Part shown: positions 1 to 7,717 of the stretch, piece after piece
Position numbering within the stretch: the first letter of the stretch is position 1
Layout of the letters: each line of letters begins with the position of its first letter
From: Arthrobacter humicola
Lineage (GTDB): Bacteria; Actinomycetota; Actinomycetes; Actinomycetales; Micrococcaceae
Assembly (NCBI RefSeq): GCF_022803015.1
Contig: NZ_JAFKON010000010.1
Location: 62,001 to 126,000, forward strand
Direction: 5' to 3'
Length of the DNA: 64,000 nucleotides
Notes under the pieces: model-generated
The model's input: only the letters and a program-made list of their open reading frames with translations
What the model was told of the DNA's origin: nothing
The model's database searches: none
Made by a program: the position numbers and the translations under genes

Positions 1-237
1 GTCACCGAACAGTACTGGGTCCTCGCCGACGACTACATCGACGTCCTGGCCACCACCACCCAGAAGGTTCGCGAATGGGACCCCTGGCACCGGGAAGTCA
101 CCTCGCCCGCCGTCTGGACCCGGCAGTGGGGCAAGGGCAGGATCTTCGTCTGCACCCCGGGACACCGCGTCGAAATCCTCCAGGACAGCAACGTCCGCAC
201 CATCATCGAAAGGGGCCTGCTGTGGGCAAGCCGTTAA
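1..237 (+). CDS. ThuA-like domain protein, C-terminal fragment
   Basis: The window opens inside this gene; 78 codons remain before the TAA at 235. The visible stretch has a typical ThuA C-terminus: TEQYWVLADDYIDVLATTT, then PAVWTRQWGKGRIFVCTPGH, then NVRTIIERGLLWA. ThuA-like proteins are class I glutamine amidotransferase-fold proteins found in sugar (trehalose and related disaccharide) utilisation operons; their exact reaction is not established. The downstream Gfo/Idh/MocA gene starts 16 bases before this gene stops, so the two are translationally coupled and probably act on the same carbohydrate. The N-terminal half lies outside the window. Confidence 0.85.
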   Translation, partial: VTEQYWVLADDYIDVLATTTQKVREWDPWHREVTSPAVWTRQWGKGRIFVCTPGHRVEILQDSNVRTIIERGLLWASR

Positions 238-1334
238 ACGTTGGAATCATCGGCTGTGGAGCCATCATCGCCCAGTACCTGGTCAACTTCCGCCGGCTCG
301 AGGACATCAACCTCGTCGCCGTCGCGGACCTTGACCCGTCCCGGGCGCAGGCAGTTGCCGACTCGTACGACGGCGTCCGGGCGCTCACAGTCGACGCGCT
401 CCTGGCCGCCGACGACGTCGAACTCGTCCTGAACCTGACCATTCCCGCGGCGCACGCCGAGATCGCCCTCCGCGCCATTGCCGCCGGCAAATCCGTCTAC
501 GGCGAGAAGCCGTTGGCGGCAACCACAGCGGAGGCCTGCCAGGTCCTCGACGCCGCCCGGGCAGCCGGCGTCGTGGTCGGCTGCGCCCCGGACACCGTGC
601 TCGGGACCGGGATCCAGACCGCACGGAAAGCCATCGACGACGGACTGATCGGCCGGCCCATCTCCGCGACCGCCACCATGGTCACCCCGGGGCATGAGCG
701 CTGGCACCCGAACCCGGACTTCTATTACCAGCCCGGCGGCGGCCCGCTGCTGGACATGGGACCCTACTACGTCTCGGCCCTGGTCACCCTGCTCGGACCC
801 GTGGTCTCGGTGATCGGTGCGGCCAGCCACACCCGCGACGAGCGGACCATCGGTTCGGGCCCACGCGAAGGCCAGAACGTGCCCGTGGCAACCGACACCC
901 ACGTCACCGGCGTCCTGGTCCACGCCTCGGGCGCCCTGTCCACGCTGGTGATGAGCTTCGACGCCGTGAAGACCAAGAGCCCCAACATCGAAATCCACGG
1001 TGAGCACGGCTCCCTCGTGGTCCCGGATCCCAACCACTTCGACGGCGACGTGCAGCTCTTCGCCCTCGGTGCAGACGACTGGGAGACCCTGCCCGTCTCC
1101 GCGGGCTATGTGGAATCGGGGCGGGGCTTCGGCATCTCCGATCTCATCCGCACGCCTGCGGGCCAGGAACCCAGGGCGGGCGGTGCCCTGGCATTCCACG
1201 CCCTGGAGGTGATGGAGTCCGTGCTGGAGTCGGCGCACACGGGTGCGCCGGTCCGGATCGGCAGCACGGTTGCCCGCCCTGCCCCCGTTGAGCTGACCGA
1301 CCTGACTGCGGCGGCCGTGGGGGTCTCCTCCTAG
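222..1334 (+). CDS. Gfo/Idh/MocA family NAD(P)-dependent oxidoreductase
   Basis: 370 residues from a GTG at 222, chosen because an AAAGGGG ribosome-binding site lies about 7 bases upstream and the Rossmann strand NVGIIGCGAI then falls at the N-terminus. An open frame extends further upstream but only through the ThuA gene. The EKPLAAT motif (the EKP signature that contacts cofactor and substrate) lies near residue 90, and the C-terminal half is the usual alpha/beta dimerisation domain with the HPNPDFYYQPGGGPLLDMG segment. Family members oxidise or reduce sugars, inositols or sugar derivatives. The substrate is unknown; overlap with a ThuA-like gene suggests a disaccharide or 3-keto-sugar pathway. 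Confidence 0.88.
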   Translation: MGKPLNVGIIGCGAIIAQYLVNFRRLEDINLVAVADLDPSRAQAVADSYDGVRALTVDALLAADDVELVLNLTIPAAHAEIALRAIAAGKSVYGEKPLAATTAEACQVLDAARAAGVVVGCAPDTVLGTGIQTARKAIDDGLIGRPISATATMVTPGHERWHPNPDFYYQPGGGPLLDMGPYYVSALVTLLGPVVSVIGAASHTRDERTIGSGPREGQNVPVATDTHVTGVLVHASGALSTLVMSFDAVKTKSPNIEIHGEHGSLVVPDPNHFDGDVQLFALGADDWETLPVSAGYVESGRGFGISDLIRTPAGQEPRAGGALAFHALEVMESVLESAHTGAPVRIGSTVARPAPVELTDLTAAAVGVSS

Positions 1335-1357
1335 CGCCCACTCAGGCACGCACGGCT

Positions 1358-1423
1358 GAATTCGCCGGAAACCTGCCCGTTCGCCGGAAAAGTCCGGCGA
1401 CCTCGCAGCCTTCCGGCGAATTC
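1358..1423. repeat. Palindromic intergenic element, copy 1
   Basis: A 13-bp perfect inverted repeat, GAATTCGCCGGAA (1358-1370) with TTCCGGCGAATTC (1411-1423), encloses a second hairpin, TCGCCGGA-aaag-TCCGGCGA (1381-1400). The same two-level architecture recurs at 2181-2244, on the other side of the oxidoreductase gene. It could act as a transcription terminator or belong to a REP-like family. Confidence 0.85.
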
Positions 1424-1444
1424 GTGCGCCCGGGCCAGGACGGG

Positions 1445-2086
1445 TCAGATGGTGCGCGGAGCCTTGGCCAGGTTCTCCGTGAGTTCGGCCGCGTTCTGCC
1501 GGATCACGTAGGCCGGGCGGTCCCGTTCCGTGCGCCAGCTTTCGGCGAGCGGGCCCATGTTGACGGTGTCGAAGCCGAATTCGTCGTAGAGCCTGGTCAC
1601 CAGCTCGGCCGCTTCCGGGAAGTCGCTCGCCGTGGCCATGGCACGGCGGTTCGGGGTGCCGGCCGGCGTCCCGTCCGTGGTGATCTGGGAGAACATGATG
1701 TGGTTGAAAGCCTTGGCCACCTTGGACTGGGGAAGGTGCTCCTGCAGCAGGCCGGAGGTGGTGGCCTCGCCGGCATCCAGGGCCGGGATATGCCCGTCAC
1801 GTTCCCAGTAGTAGTTGTTGGTGTCGAGGACGATCTTGCCGGCCAGCGGTTCCACGGGGACGTCCGGGAGGCTCCTGAGCGGCACGGTGACGACGGCGAA
1901 GTCGCCGGCTGCGGCCGCCTCGGCCGGCGTCGCGGCCCGGGCCTTGGGCCCCAGTTCCGCGACGAGGTCCGCCAGGGTCTCCGGACCGCGCGAGTTGCTG
2001 ATCACGACGTCGTAGCCGAGCTCCACGGCCTTGCGGGCGATCTGGCCGCCGATGTGTCCTGCACCGATGATTCCGATTGTTGTCAT
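1445..2086 (-). CDS. NADPH-dependent F420 reductase-like / NAD(P)-binding oxidoreductase
   Basis: 213 residues starting with MTTIGIIGAGHIGGQIARKA, a Rossmann fold with GxGxxG at the very N-terminus. Further hallmarks of the F420H2:NADP+ oxidoreductase-like family are VVISNSRGPETL (phosphate-binding SNSRG), the VVTVPLRSL strand, KIVLDTNNYYWERDG and the VAKAFNHI segment. Known members reduce F420 with NADPH, but many homologues have diverged to other substrates. The gene stands alone between two copies of a palindromic element, so there is no operon evidence for its partner. Cofactor class is fairly safe; substrate is not. Confidence 0.8.
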   Translation of the reverse strand: MTTIGIIGAGHIGGQIARKAVELGYDVVISNSRGPETLADLVAELGPKARAATPAEAAAAGDFAVVTVPLRSLPDVPVEPLAGKIVLDTNNYYWERDGHIPALDAGEATTSGLLQEHLPQSKVAKAFNHIMFSQITTDGTPAGTPNRRAMATASDFPEAAELVTRLYDEFGFDTVNMGPLAESWRTERDRPAYVIRQNAAELTENLAKAPRTI

Positions 2087-2180
2087 GCCGGAGCAACACC
2101 CGGGCAGGCGAAGATATTTCGCCGGTTAAGGACGCTGTGCGGCTGGGACCGTCAGGCCACCGGCCGGGGCAGGCGAGTCC

Positions 2181-2244
2181 AATTCGCCGGAAGCCTCCCC
2201 GCTCGCCGGAAAGTTCCGGCGAGCCCGCAGGGTTCCGGCGAATT
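2181..2244. repeat. Palindromic intergenic element, copy 2
   Basis: AATTCGCCGGAA (2181-2192) pairs with TTCCGGCGAATT (2233-2244) and encloses CTCGCCGGA-aagt-TCCGGCGAG (2202-2223). Layout, arm sequence and spacing match the copy at 1358-1423, in the same orientation. It lies about 95 bases upstream of the start of the reductase-like gene. Confidence 0.85.
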
Positions 2245-2293
2245 CGCGCGTAGAGAGGCTAGCGCGCAGGGAGGCTGGCGCGTAAGGGGGGGG

Positions 2294-2443
2294 CTAGGCC
2301 GTGGGGCCCGGTTCGTCGTCGGTGTCCGGGCCTTCTGCCGCGTCCTGGGAATGGGCGCGGTCGTCGAAGGGTTCAGCCGTTGCATCACCTTCGGCGGGGG
2401 TCTCGCTGTGATGACGCTCGGGCGCCTGTGAGTCGTCGCTCAT
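2294..2443 (-). CDS. Small acidic hypothetical protein (49 aa)
   Basis: An ATG at 2443 is preceded by a strong AAGGAGCG ribosome-binding site, and a 49-codon frame runs to TAG. The product is strongly acidic and apparently disordered: it begins MSDDSQAPERHHSE and ends DTDDEPGPTA, is rich in D, E, P, A and H, and has no cysteine, hydrophobic core or membrane segment. I recognise no family. The strong ribosome-binding site and skewed composition argue for a real gene. Confidence 0.6.
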   Translation of the reverse strand: MSDDSQAPERHHSETPAEGDATAEPFDDRAHSQDAAEGPDTDDEPGPTA

Positions 2444-2540
2444 GTCCGCTCCTTAGCTGCTCCTGCGGTGGATTGCTGGCTATTTGAACATCTAGCTCCC
2501 GCAGCGAGAGGGCTGTCAAGGGCCCCTGGATCCTGGGGAT

Positions 2541-3908
2541 TCAGGGCGTCCGGCCGCCGGGACGGCTGGAATCCCGTTTGACTTCCTTGCGGGGACGCAG
2601 GGCATAGTCGCGGGACCGCTTGCTGGAGAGCGCCAGAAGCAACAGGATGTCCAGGGTCAGGCCGGGGAGATTGGACTTCAGGGTGATGTCCGGGCCGCCG
2701 TAGAAAACATCGACGGCCTGGAAGCAGATGGCAGCCGTGCTCAGCGCCATGGCCACCGTCCGGGCCCAGTTTCGGCCGAGGAACACGAACCACGCCAGCA
2801 GGATCTCGGCCACGGCAAAGAGCAGGACAAGCACCGTTGCGGCGCTGACGGCCAATTCCGCCTGGGCCTCCGTGACCGCCGGGCCGGCCACGGGCTGCAC
2901 CAGTGAGCCGACGTGCGCGTCCTTGAAGAGCACCAGGGACAGGGCCAGCAGCGCGGCCGCCGCCGCGCGGGCACCGACGAAGGCCGCCCCGACAATCGTG
3001 GTCGAAGGACGCCGGGTGCGGCCCTCGCCCGGGGCCGTGACGGACGCAAGCAAGCCCGCAGCGGTCGGCTCCGCGACGGTCTGCCTGAGATCGACGATCG
3101 GGAGATTGCCGTCGGTGGTGATGGTGTCACCCCCGCCGTTGCGCGCGTGATAGCCGGTGGAAAAATCACGGATCACCCTGAGCCCGGCCGCGGGATCGGC
3201 CCCGGTAATGGCGCCGACCACATGGTCGCGTTCGGCGTCGGTGTTCTCATCGATCTTGTGGGTGATCTGCAGGGTAAACAGGGACAGCCCGACGCTGCGG
3301 TCATACGTGCCGGCCGCCAACCAGTCGACGGCCAGCCCGCCCGGCAGCAGCCAGCCGGGCGGGCACCGCCAGAAGCGGACGTGGTGCCGTTTGCCCGGGG
3401 TGCCGTCGACTTCCTGCTGGTAGGCAAAATCCTGCTGGCGGCCGAACAGGAACAGCGGACTGACCGGGGCCTCGAGATAGCTGCGGCGCAGGAGGGTGGA
3501 GGAGACGATCCGCCGGCTGCTGGCCAGTGTCACGTCATCGGCCCTTGTCCAGCCCGCGGACCGCATCACGCCATGGATCTGCGGTTCCGATCCCAGCAGG
3601 GCTATGTTCACGGGATCACCCAGCAGCCCGTCGCTGGTGCGCGCCCGGCCGATGAAGTAGTCCGGAACGTAGAGCCGGGTCAGGATCCGGTGCAGACGGG
3701 GAAGTACCAGATAGGCGAGCAGGGCCCAGAAGATGAAGAGGAACCAGACCTGCGCCCAGCCCCATTCGAAGCTCAACTGCACCAGCAGCGCGGTCAGCCA
3801 CACAGCCGCAACGCCGCCCACCACGAAGAACACGCTGTCCAGCACGGAGTACGGCACCGCTTCGGCGGGAGCTGTGACCTCAACCGCTGCCTTGGTCATG
3901 GCCGCCAT
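2541..3908 (-). CDS. LssY C-terminal domain membrane protein
   Basis: About 455 residues from ATG 3908 (MAAMTKAAVEV); a second ATG three codons later is equally possible, and the longer open frame upstream would run into the divergent kinase promoter. Two hydrophobic helices (VFFVVGGVAAVWLTALLVQL and the FLFIFWALLAYLVL stretch) come first. They are followed by a soluble LssY_C-like domain with GDPVNIALLGSE, AGWTRADDVTLASS, APVSPLFLFGRQQDFAYQ and VRFWRCPPGW. Three to four further helices follow at the C-terminus. LssY_C occurs in DedA/PAP2-linked membrane proteins of unknown chemistry. The gene is divergent from the histidine kinase at 4022, with 113 bases between them. Confidence 0.75.
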   Translation of the reverse strand: MAAMTKAAVEVTAPAEAVPYSVLDSVFFVVGGVAAVWLTALLVQLSFEWGWAQVWFLFIFWALLAYLVLPRLHRILTRLYVPDYFIGRARTSDGLLGDPVNIALLGSEPQIHGVMRSAGWTRADDVTLASSRRIVSSTLLRRSYLEAPVSPLFLFGRQQDFAYQQEVDGTPGKRHHVRFWRCPPGWLLPGGLAVDWLAAGTYDRSVGLSLFTLQITHKIDENTDAERDHVVGAITGADPAAGLRVIRDFSTGYHARNGGGDTITTDGNLPIVDLRQTVAEPTAAGLLASVTAPGEGRTRRPSTTIVGAAFVGARAAAAALLALSLVLFKDAHVGSLVQPVAGPAVTEAQAELAVSAATVLVLLFAVAEILLAWFVFLGRNWARTVAMALSTAAICFQAVDVFYGGPDITLKSNLPGLTLDILLLLALSSKRSRDYALRPRKEVKRDSSRPGGRTP

Positions 3909-4021
3909 ACTACGCCCGCTATCGACGGAGGGCTGGCTCGAAAGATGAATCTTCTGGCCCCAAGGTGGAGCGCGGCCGGATGTGACCTGCCTGTGACAGC
4001 CGCCGTGGATAGGGTGACAGC

Positions 4022-5362
4022 ATGGAACCACTACTGAAAGTTTTGCGGCATTGGGGCGCCCCCGCGGCGGCCGTTCTCTTCTTCACGCTGTGGTGCGTGG
4101 CCGAGGCCGGGCGGATGGGCCCGGGCCTCCACACCTGGGAGGGGACGTGGCCGCTGATCCTCATGACGGCAGCGATTGCCTGCGCCGCCTGGAAGCCCTA
4201 CGCGTCGCTCGGATTCACGGCAGGGCTGCTCGCGGGCCAACTGGGGTACGCCATTCCCGCGATGCACGCCAACCACTGGGCCATCTACCTCGGGGCGTTC
4301 GTGTCCCTGGCCTTCATCCAATGGACGGCCCGGCGAAGGACACGCTTCATCGCCGCGGCCGCCAACGTGGTGTTCGCCGGCGCCATGGCCTTCCTGATGC
4401 TGTCCTGGCGCTACGGCAACGGCGTCGGCTGGTTCCTTCCGCTGTACATGGGCGACCGGTGGACCTTTCAAGCCTACGGCTGGCAACTCTTTTCGCTGCT
4501 GCTGGTGATCGCGGCAGCCTGCGCCGCCGTCGGACTTCTGCTGGCGATGTACCAGGAACGCGGCAGCCTGTTCCAGGCCAGGACCATCGCCCAGACCAGC
4601 CTCAGGGAAGCCGAAGTGGACCTGATCGTGGAGCAGGAACGGACCCGGATCGGCCGGGACCTGCACGACGTCCTGGCCCACTCACTCGCCGTGATCGCGG
4701 CGCAGGCGGATGGCACCCGCTACCTGAGCAAGGACCAGCCGAGGGCAGTGCTAAACGCCCTGGAGAACATCGCGACGTCGGCCCGGAGCGCCCTGGTGGA
4801 CGCGCAGCGCGTCATCGAGGGGGTGCACGACGACGGCATGGTCACGCCCCAGCCCCGGCTCAGCGACGTCGGGCCCCTCGTGGCGCGCATGCAGGGCAGC
4901 CTCGAGATCGAACAAAGCGAGTCCGGCACGCCCGCCGAGCTCTCCGCCGGGCAGCAGCTCGCCGTATTCCGGATCATCCAGGAATGCCTGACCAACGCCC
5001 TGAAACACGGCGGCCGCGGCACCGCGGTGCGGCTGCACCTGGACTGGAGCGGCCCGGGGCTGACCCTGCATGCGGCGTCAGGGATTCCGGAGACCGCAGG
5101 CAGGGACAGTCCGGACCCCGCCGCCGAAACGCGGGTGGGCCGCGGCCTCGCCGGGATGCGGGAACGCGCCCACCTCGCAGGAGGCTGGATGACGTCCGGC
5201 CCGGATGGCGAGCAGTACCGGGTGACCGTCTTTATCCCCTACGGCACAAGGACGGCCGACGCCGACGCTGCCGCCGCCAGCGCGGAGCCGGACCTGGTTC
5301 CCGTGGGAAGCCCTGCAGCGCGCCCGGGAATGCCGCTGGCCGAAGCCGGCGACCGTGGCTGA
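4022..5362 (+). CDS. Sensor histidine kinase, NarL/DesK type (HisKA_3)
   Basis: 446 residues. The N-terminal 170 residues hold about five hydrophobic helices (for example AAVLFFTLWCVAEAG and LFSLLLVIAAACAAVGLLL). The dimerisation/phosphoacceptor helix has EQERTRIGRDLHDVLAHSLA with His at residue 215. The HATPase_c domain has VFRIIQECLTNALKHGG (N-box) and VGRGLAGMRERAHLAGG (G-box). Such kinases phosphorylate a cognate LuxR-type regulator, here encoded immediately downstream with an 8-base overlap. No extracellular sensor domain of any size is visible, so the signal is probably sensed within the membrane. The divergent LssY_C gene is a possible target. Confidence 0.92.
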   Translation: MEPLLKVLRHWGAPAAAVLFFTLWCVAEAGRMGPGLHTWEGTWPLILMTAAIACAAWKPYASLGFTAGLLAGQLGYAIPAMHANHWAIYLGAFVSLAFIQWTARRRTRFIAAAANVVFAGAMAFLMLSWRYGNGVGWFLPLYMGDRWTFQAYGWQLFSLLLVIAAACAAVGLLLAMYQERGSLFQARTIAQTSLREAEVDLIVEQERTRIGRDLHDVLAHSLAVIAAQADGTRYLSKDQPRAVLNALENIATSARSALVDAQRVIEGVHDDGMVTPQPRLSDVGPLVARMQGSLEIEQSESGTPAELSAGQQLAVFRIIQECLTNALKHGGRGTAVRLHLDWSGPGLTLHAASGIPETAGRDSPDPAAETRVGRGLAGMRERAHLAGGWMTSGPDGEQYRVTVFIPYGTRTADADAAAASAEPDLVPVGSPAARPGMPLAEAGDRG

Positions 5363-6035
5363 TGCCGGGGCGGCCATTACCGTGGCGATCGTCGATGACC
5401 AGGCCCTGTTCCGGGCGGGAATCCGGATGCTGGTGGAGAGCCAACCCGACATGGCGATGGCCTGGGAAGCCGGCGACGGCGCGCAGGCGGCGGCATTCGC
5501 CGTCGAACGGTGCCCCGACGTGATGCTCATGGACCTGCGCATGCCGGTCCTTGACGGCGTCGGCGCCACACGGCGGATCGTGCGGCAGGCGGAGGCCGCA
5601 GGCACCGGCGCGCCGAAGATCATCGCCCTGACGACGTTCAACCGGGACCAGGCGGTGGTTGACGCCGTGCACGCCGGGGCCAGCGGCTACCTGCTCAAGA
5701 GCGCCGAACCGGAGTTCCTGCTCGCCGCGATCCGGACGGTGTACTCCGGGTACTCCGTGATTGCGCCGGGATCAGTGCAGGATTTGTTCCAGCATGCCGC
5801 CCGGACCGTGCCGGCCGGAGGACCGGACCTGTCCGCGCTGGAGGTGCTGTCTGCCCGGGAACGGGACGTCTTCCTGCTCGCGGCCAAGGGGCTGGCCAAC
5901 GGTGAGATCGCCGGAAGCCTGTTCGTATCCGAGGCGACGGTCAAGACACACCTCAGGAGCGTGCTGGGCAAGCTGGGCCTCGGGACCCGGCTCCAGCTGG
6001 TGGCCTTCGCCTATGAACGCCGGCTGCTGGGCTGA
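5355..6035 (+). CDS. LuxR-family response regulator
   Basis: 226 residues from a GTG at 5355 that overlaps the end of the kinase gene. The receiver domain has the acidic pair at VDDQ (residues 13-15), the phosphoacceptor Asp60 in MLMDLRMP, the conserved Thr in IIALTTF and Lys in YLLKSAEP. The output domain is a GerE-type helix-turn-helix: LSARERDVFLLAAKGLANGE then EATVKTHLRSVLGKLG. It is the partner of the upstream kinase. No target is identifiable from sequence alone; the divergent LssY_C gene next to the kinase is the nearest candidate. Confidence 0.93.
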   Translation: MADAGAAITVAIVDDQALFRAGIRMLVESQPDMAMAWEAGDGAQAAAFAVERCPDVMLMDLRMPVLDGVGATRRIVRQAEAAGTGAPKIIALTTFNRDQAVVDAVHAGASGYLLKSAEPEFLLAAIRTVYSGYSVIAPGSVQDLFQHAARTVPAGGPDLSALEVLSARERDVFLLAAKGLANGEIAGSLFVSEATVKTHLRSVLGKLGLGTRLQLVAFAYERRLLG

Positions 6036-6107
6036 AACCCGCGGCTGGGCTGAAACCCGGCTGGGCTGAAACCCGGCTGGGCCCTCGGCTGAGACTCGCC
6101 GAGGGCC
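6029..6107 (+). terminator. Short tandem repeat and hairpin after the two-component operon
   Basis: GGGCTGAAACCCG occurs three times (6029, 6047, 6063); the first copy includes the stop codon of the response regulator. It is followed by a perfect 10-bp stem, GGCCCTCGGC (6080-6089) with GCCGAGGGCC (6098-6107), and an 8-base loop. There is no U-tract, so termination is likely but not proven. It may also serve the convergent protease gene. Confidence 0.55.
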
Positions 6108-6152
6108 GCTGGCGCGGCGACTTGCGCCGCCGGATTCCTCACCGCCGCAGCG

Positions 6153-7598
6153 TCAGAAGCTCACCGTCTGGGTCAGGTATCCGTAGTACTGCCCCGAGAT
6201 CGGGTGGATGGGATCGCCGCCGAAGCCGTAGTCGTGGTGCCGCTTCGAGTACGACTTTGTCAGGTCCAGGTACTGCTCCATGACGTGCTCGGCTGAACCC
6301 GTGCAGGCCTTCTGGCTGATGCAGAGGGCCACGGACCCTGCCACGGCCGGGCTGGCGAAGCTGGTGCCGTTGCTTACGTTGTAGCCGCCGGGCCAGGTGG
6401 AGAGCATGCACACGCCGGGGCCGGCGACCGTGTGGGCCTTGTCGTCACTAGTGGTGGCGAAGTTGGAGAAGAACGCCGGCTGGTCATCCTTTTGCCCGTA
6501 CTTCGAAAAGTCGTCGGGGCCGCAGATCGGGGCGGCATCCCCGCCGGACTTTCCGTCGAAATCGCCCATCGCGGTGGCGGTCAGTACTTGGTCGTACGTG
6601 GCCGGCACGGTGTTGGCGAAGTCCTCACCGGCGTTGCCGGCCGCGACGGCATAGGTGACACCGGCCCGGACCGAGCGGCAGATGGCGTAGTGCATTGGGT
6701 CCGTGCCCTTGCCGCAGTTGGGTGTGTCCGCGGCGCCGCCGGCGATGCTGATGTTGGCCACGGCGATGTCGTTGCTGTCGTCATGGTCCTTGCGCGTCGA
6801 GGTCACCCAGTCAATCGCGCAGATCAGGCTTTCCTCGGAGATCAGGCCGGCGTCGTCAACCACCCGGACAGACCAGAGCGGAGTGCCCGGGGCGGTCCCG
6901 ATGACGCCCAGGCGGTTGTTCCGGGCGCCGATTACGCCCGCGACGAATGTTCCGTGCCCCAGGACGTCAACGGGGGTCACATCGACGGGGGAACCGGACT
7001 GGCAGTCAACGCCGCCCTTGACGTTCAGGTCCGGGTGGGTCGCATCGATGCCGCTGTCGATCACGGCGACGTTGACGTTGATCCGGCTTGGCCCCCGGTC
7101 GAGGGCCTTCCGGACGTCTGAGCTGGTTCCGGCGATCCGCTTGCGCCACAACGGCGTCTCCTGGGTGGCCGCGGTTCCAAGATCCCGCGGTTGCTGGAAG
7201 GTCCGGCCCGCCGTGACGAAGTCGACGCTGGGGTCGGCCTGGACGCGTTGCGCCTGGGCCGCCGTCAGGTTGGCAGAGTAACCGTTCACAGCGTTGCGGT
7301 AGACCTTCGATGCCGTGAATCCGTAGGCGCTTTGCTGGGCGGCTGCCGCCGCTCCGGCGTCCACGACCCCGTCCTTGAGCACCACGATGTAGTTTTGTGC
7401 CGGATTGACGGCGTTCGAAGGGGCTGCCGCCACCAGGCCGCCGCCAGCCGCCAAGGCAAAGGCCGCCAGTGAGGCCAGCCCGCGCCCGAACCAAAATGTG
7501 TCCGGTCTGGGAAGGGAGCTGCGCCGGTGTCTGCGCGGGGTCCGCGCCACCGATGTTAGCTTCGGTTTTGATGCCTTGCGGCTGGCTTGGCTGAACAT
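6153..7598 (-). CDS. Secreted S8 (subtilisin-like) serine peptidase
   Basis: 481 residues; ATG at 7598 follows a GGGAGG ribosome-binding site. A basic N-terminus and hydrophobic segment (LASLAAFALAAGGGLVAAAP, about residues 41-60) form a Sec-type signal. An I9-like propeptide follows (YIVVLKDGVVDAG through SVDFVTAGRTFQ). The catalytic triad is complete: Asp181 in VAVIDSGIDATHPDL, His215 in GHGTFVAGVIGA and Ser413 in NGTSFASPAVAG, with oxyanion Asn322 in AAGNAG. It should be autoprocessed and act outside the cell. Immediately upstream, TTAAGCGAGTTCGCTAA (7611-7627) contains the dyad AGCGA-GT-TCGCT and could be an operator. The gene is monocistronic. Confidence 0.93.
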   Translation of the reverse strand: MFSQASRKASKPKLTSVARTPRRHRRSSLPRPDTFWFGRGLASLAAFALAAGGGLVAAAPSNAVNPAQNYIVVLKDGVVDAGAAAAAQQSAYGFTASKVYRNAVNGYSANLTAAQAQRVQADPSVDFVTAGRTFQQPRDLGTAATQETPLWRKRIAGTSSDVRKALDRGPSRINVNVAVIDSGIDATHPDLNVKGGVDCQSGSPVDVTPVDVLGHGTFVAGVIGARNNRLGVIGTAPGTPLWSVRVVDDAGLISEESLICAIDWVTSTRKDHDDSNDIAVANISIAGGAADTPNCGKGTDPMHYAICRSVRAGVTYAVAAGNAGEDFANTVPATYDQVLTATAMGDFDGKSGGDAAPICGPDDFSKYGQKDDQPAFFSNFATTSDDKAHTVAGPGVCMLSTWPGGYNVSNGTSFASPAVAGSVALCISQKACTGSAEHVMEQYLDLTKSYSKRHHDYGFGGDPIHPISGQYYGYLTQTVSF

Positions 7599-7717
7599 CG
7601 TGGCCTCCCATTAAGCGAGTTCGCTAATTCGAGTGCCCCCCGCCCATATCTTAAGCCTCCGACCGCGTCTTACACCCGGGCCCTTTGGAAAAACTTGAGC
7701 CGGCCCCGGCGGCCGGC

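Noticed and set aside
1424..2431. A 335-codon plus-strand ORF opposite the F420-reductase-like gene
   Set aside because: It is a shadow frame of the opposite strand, crosses a palindromic element and has no recognisable domain.
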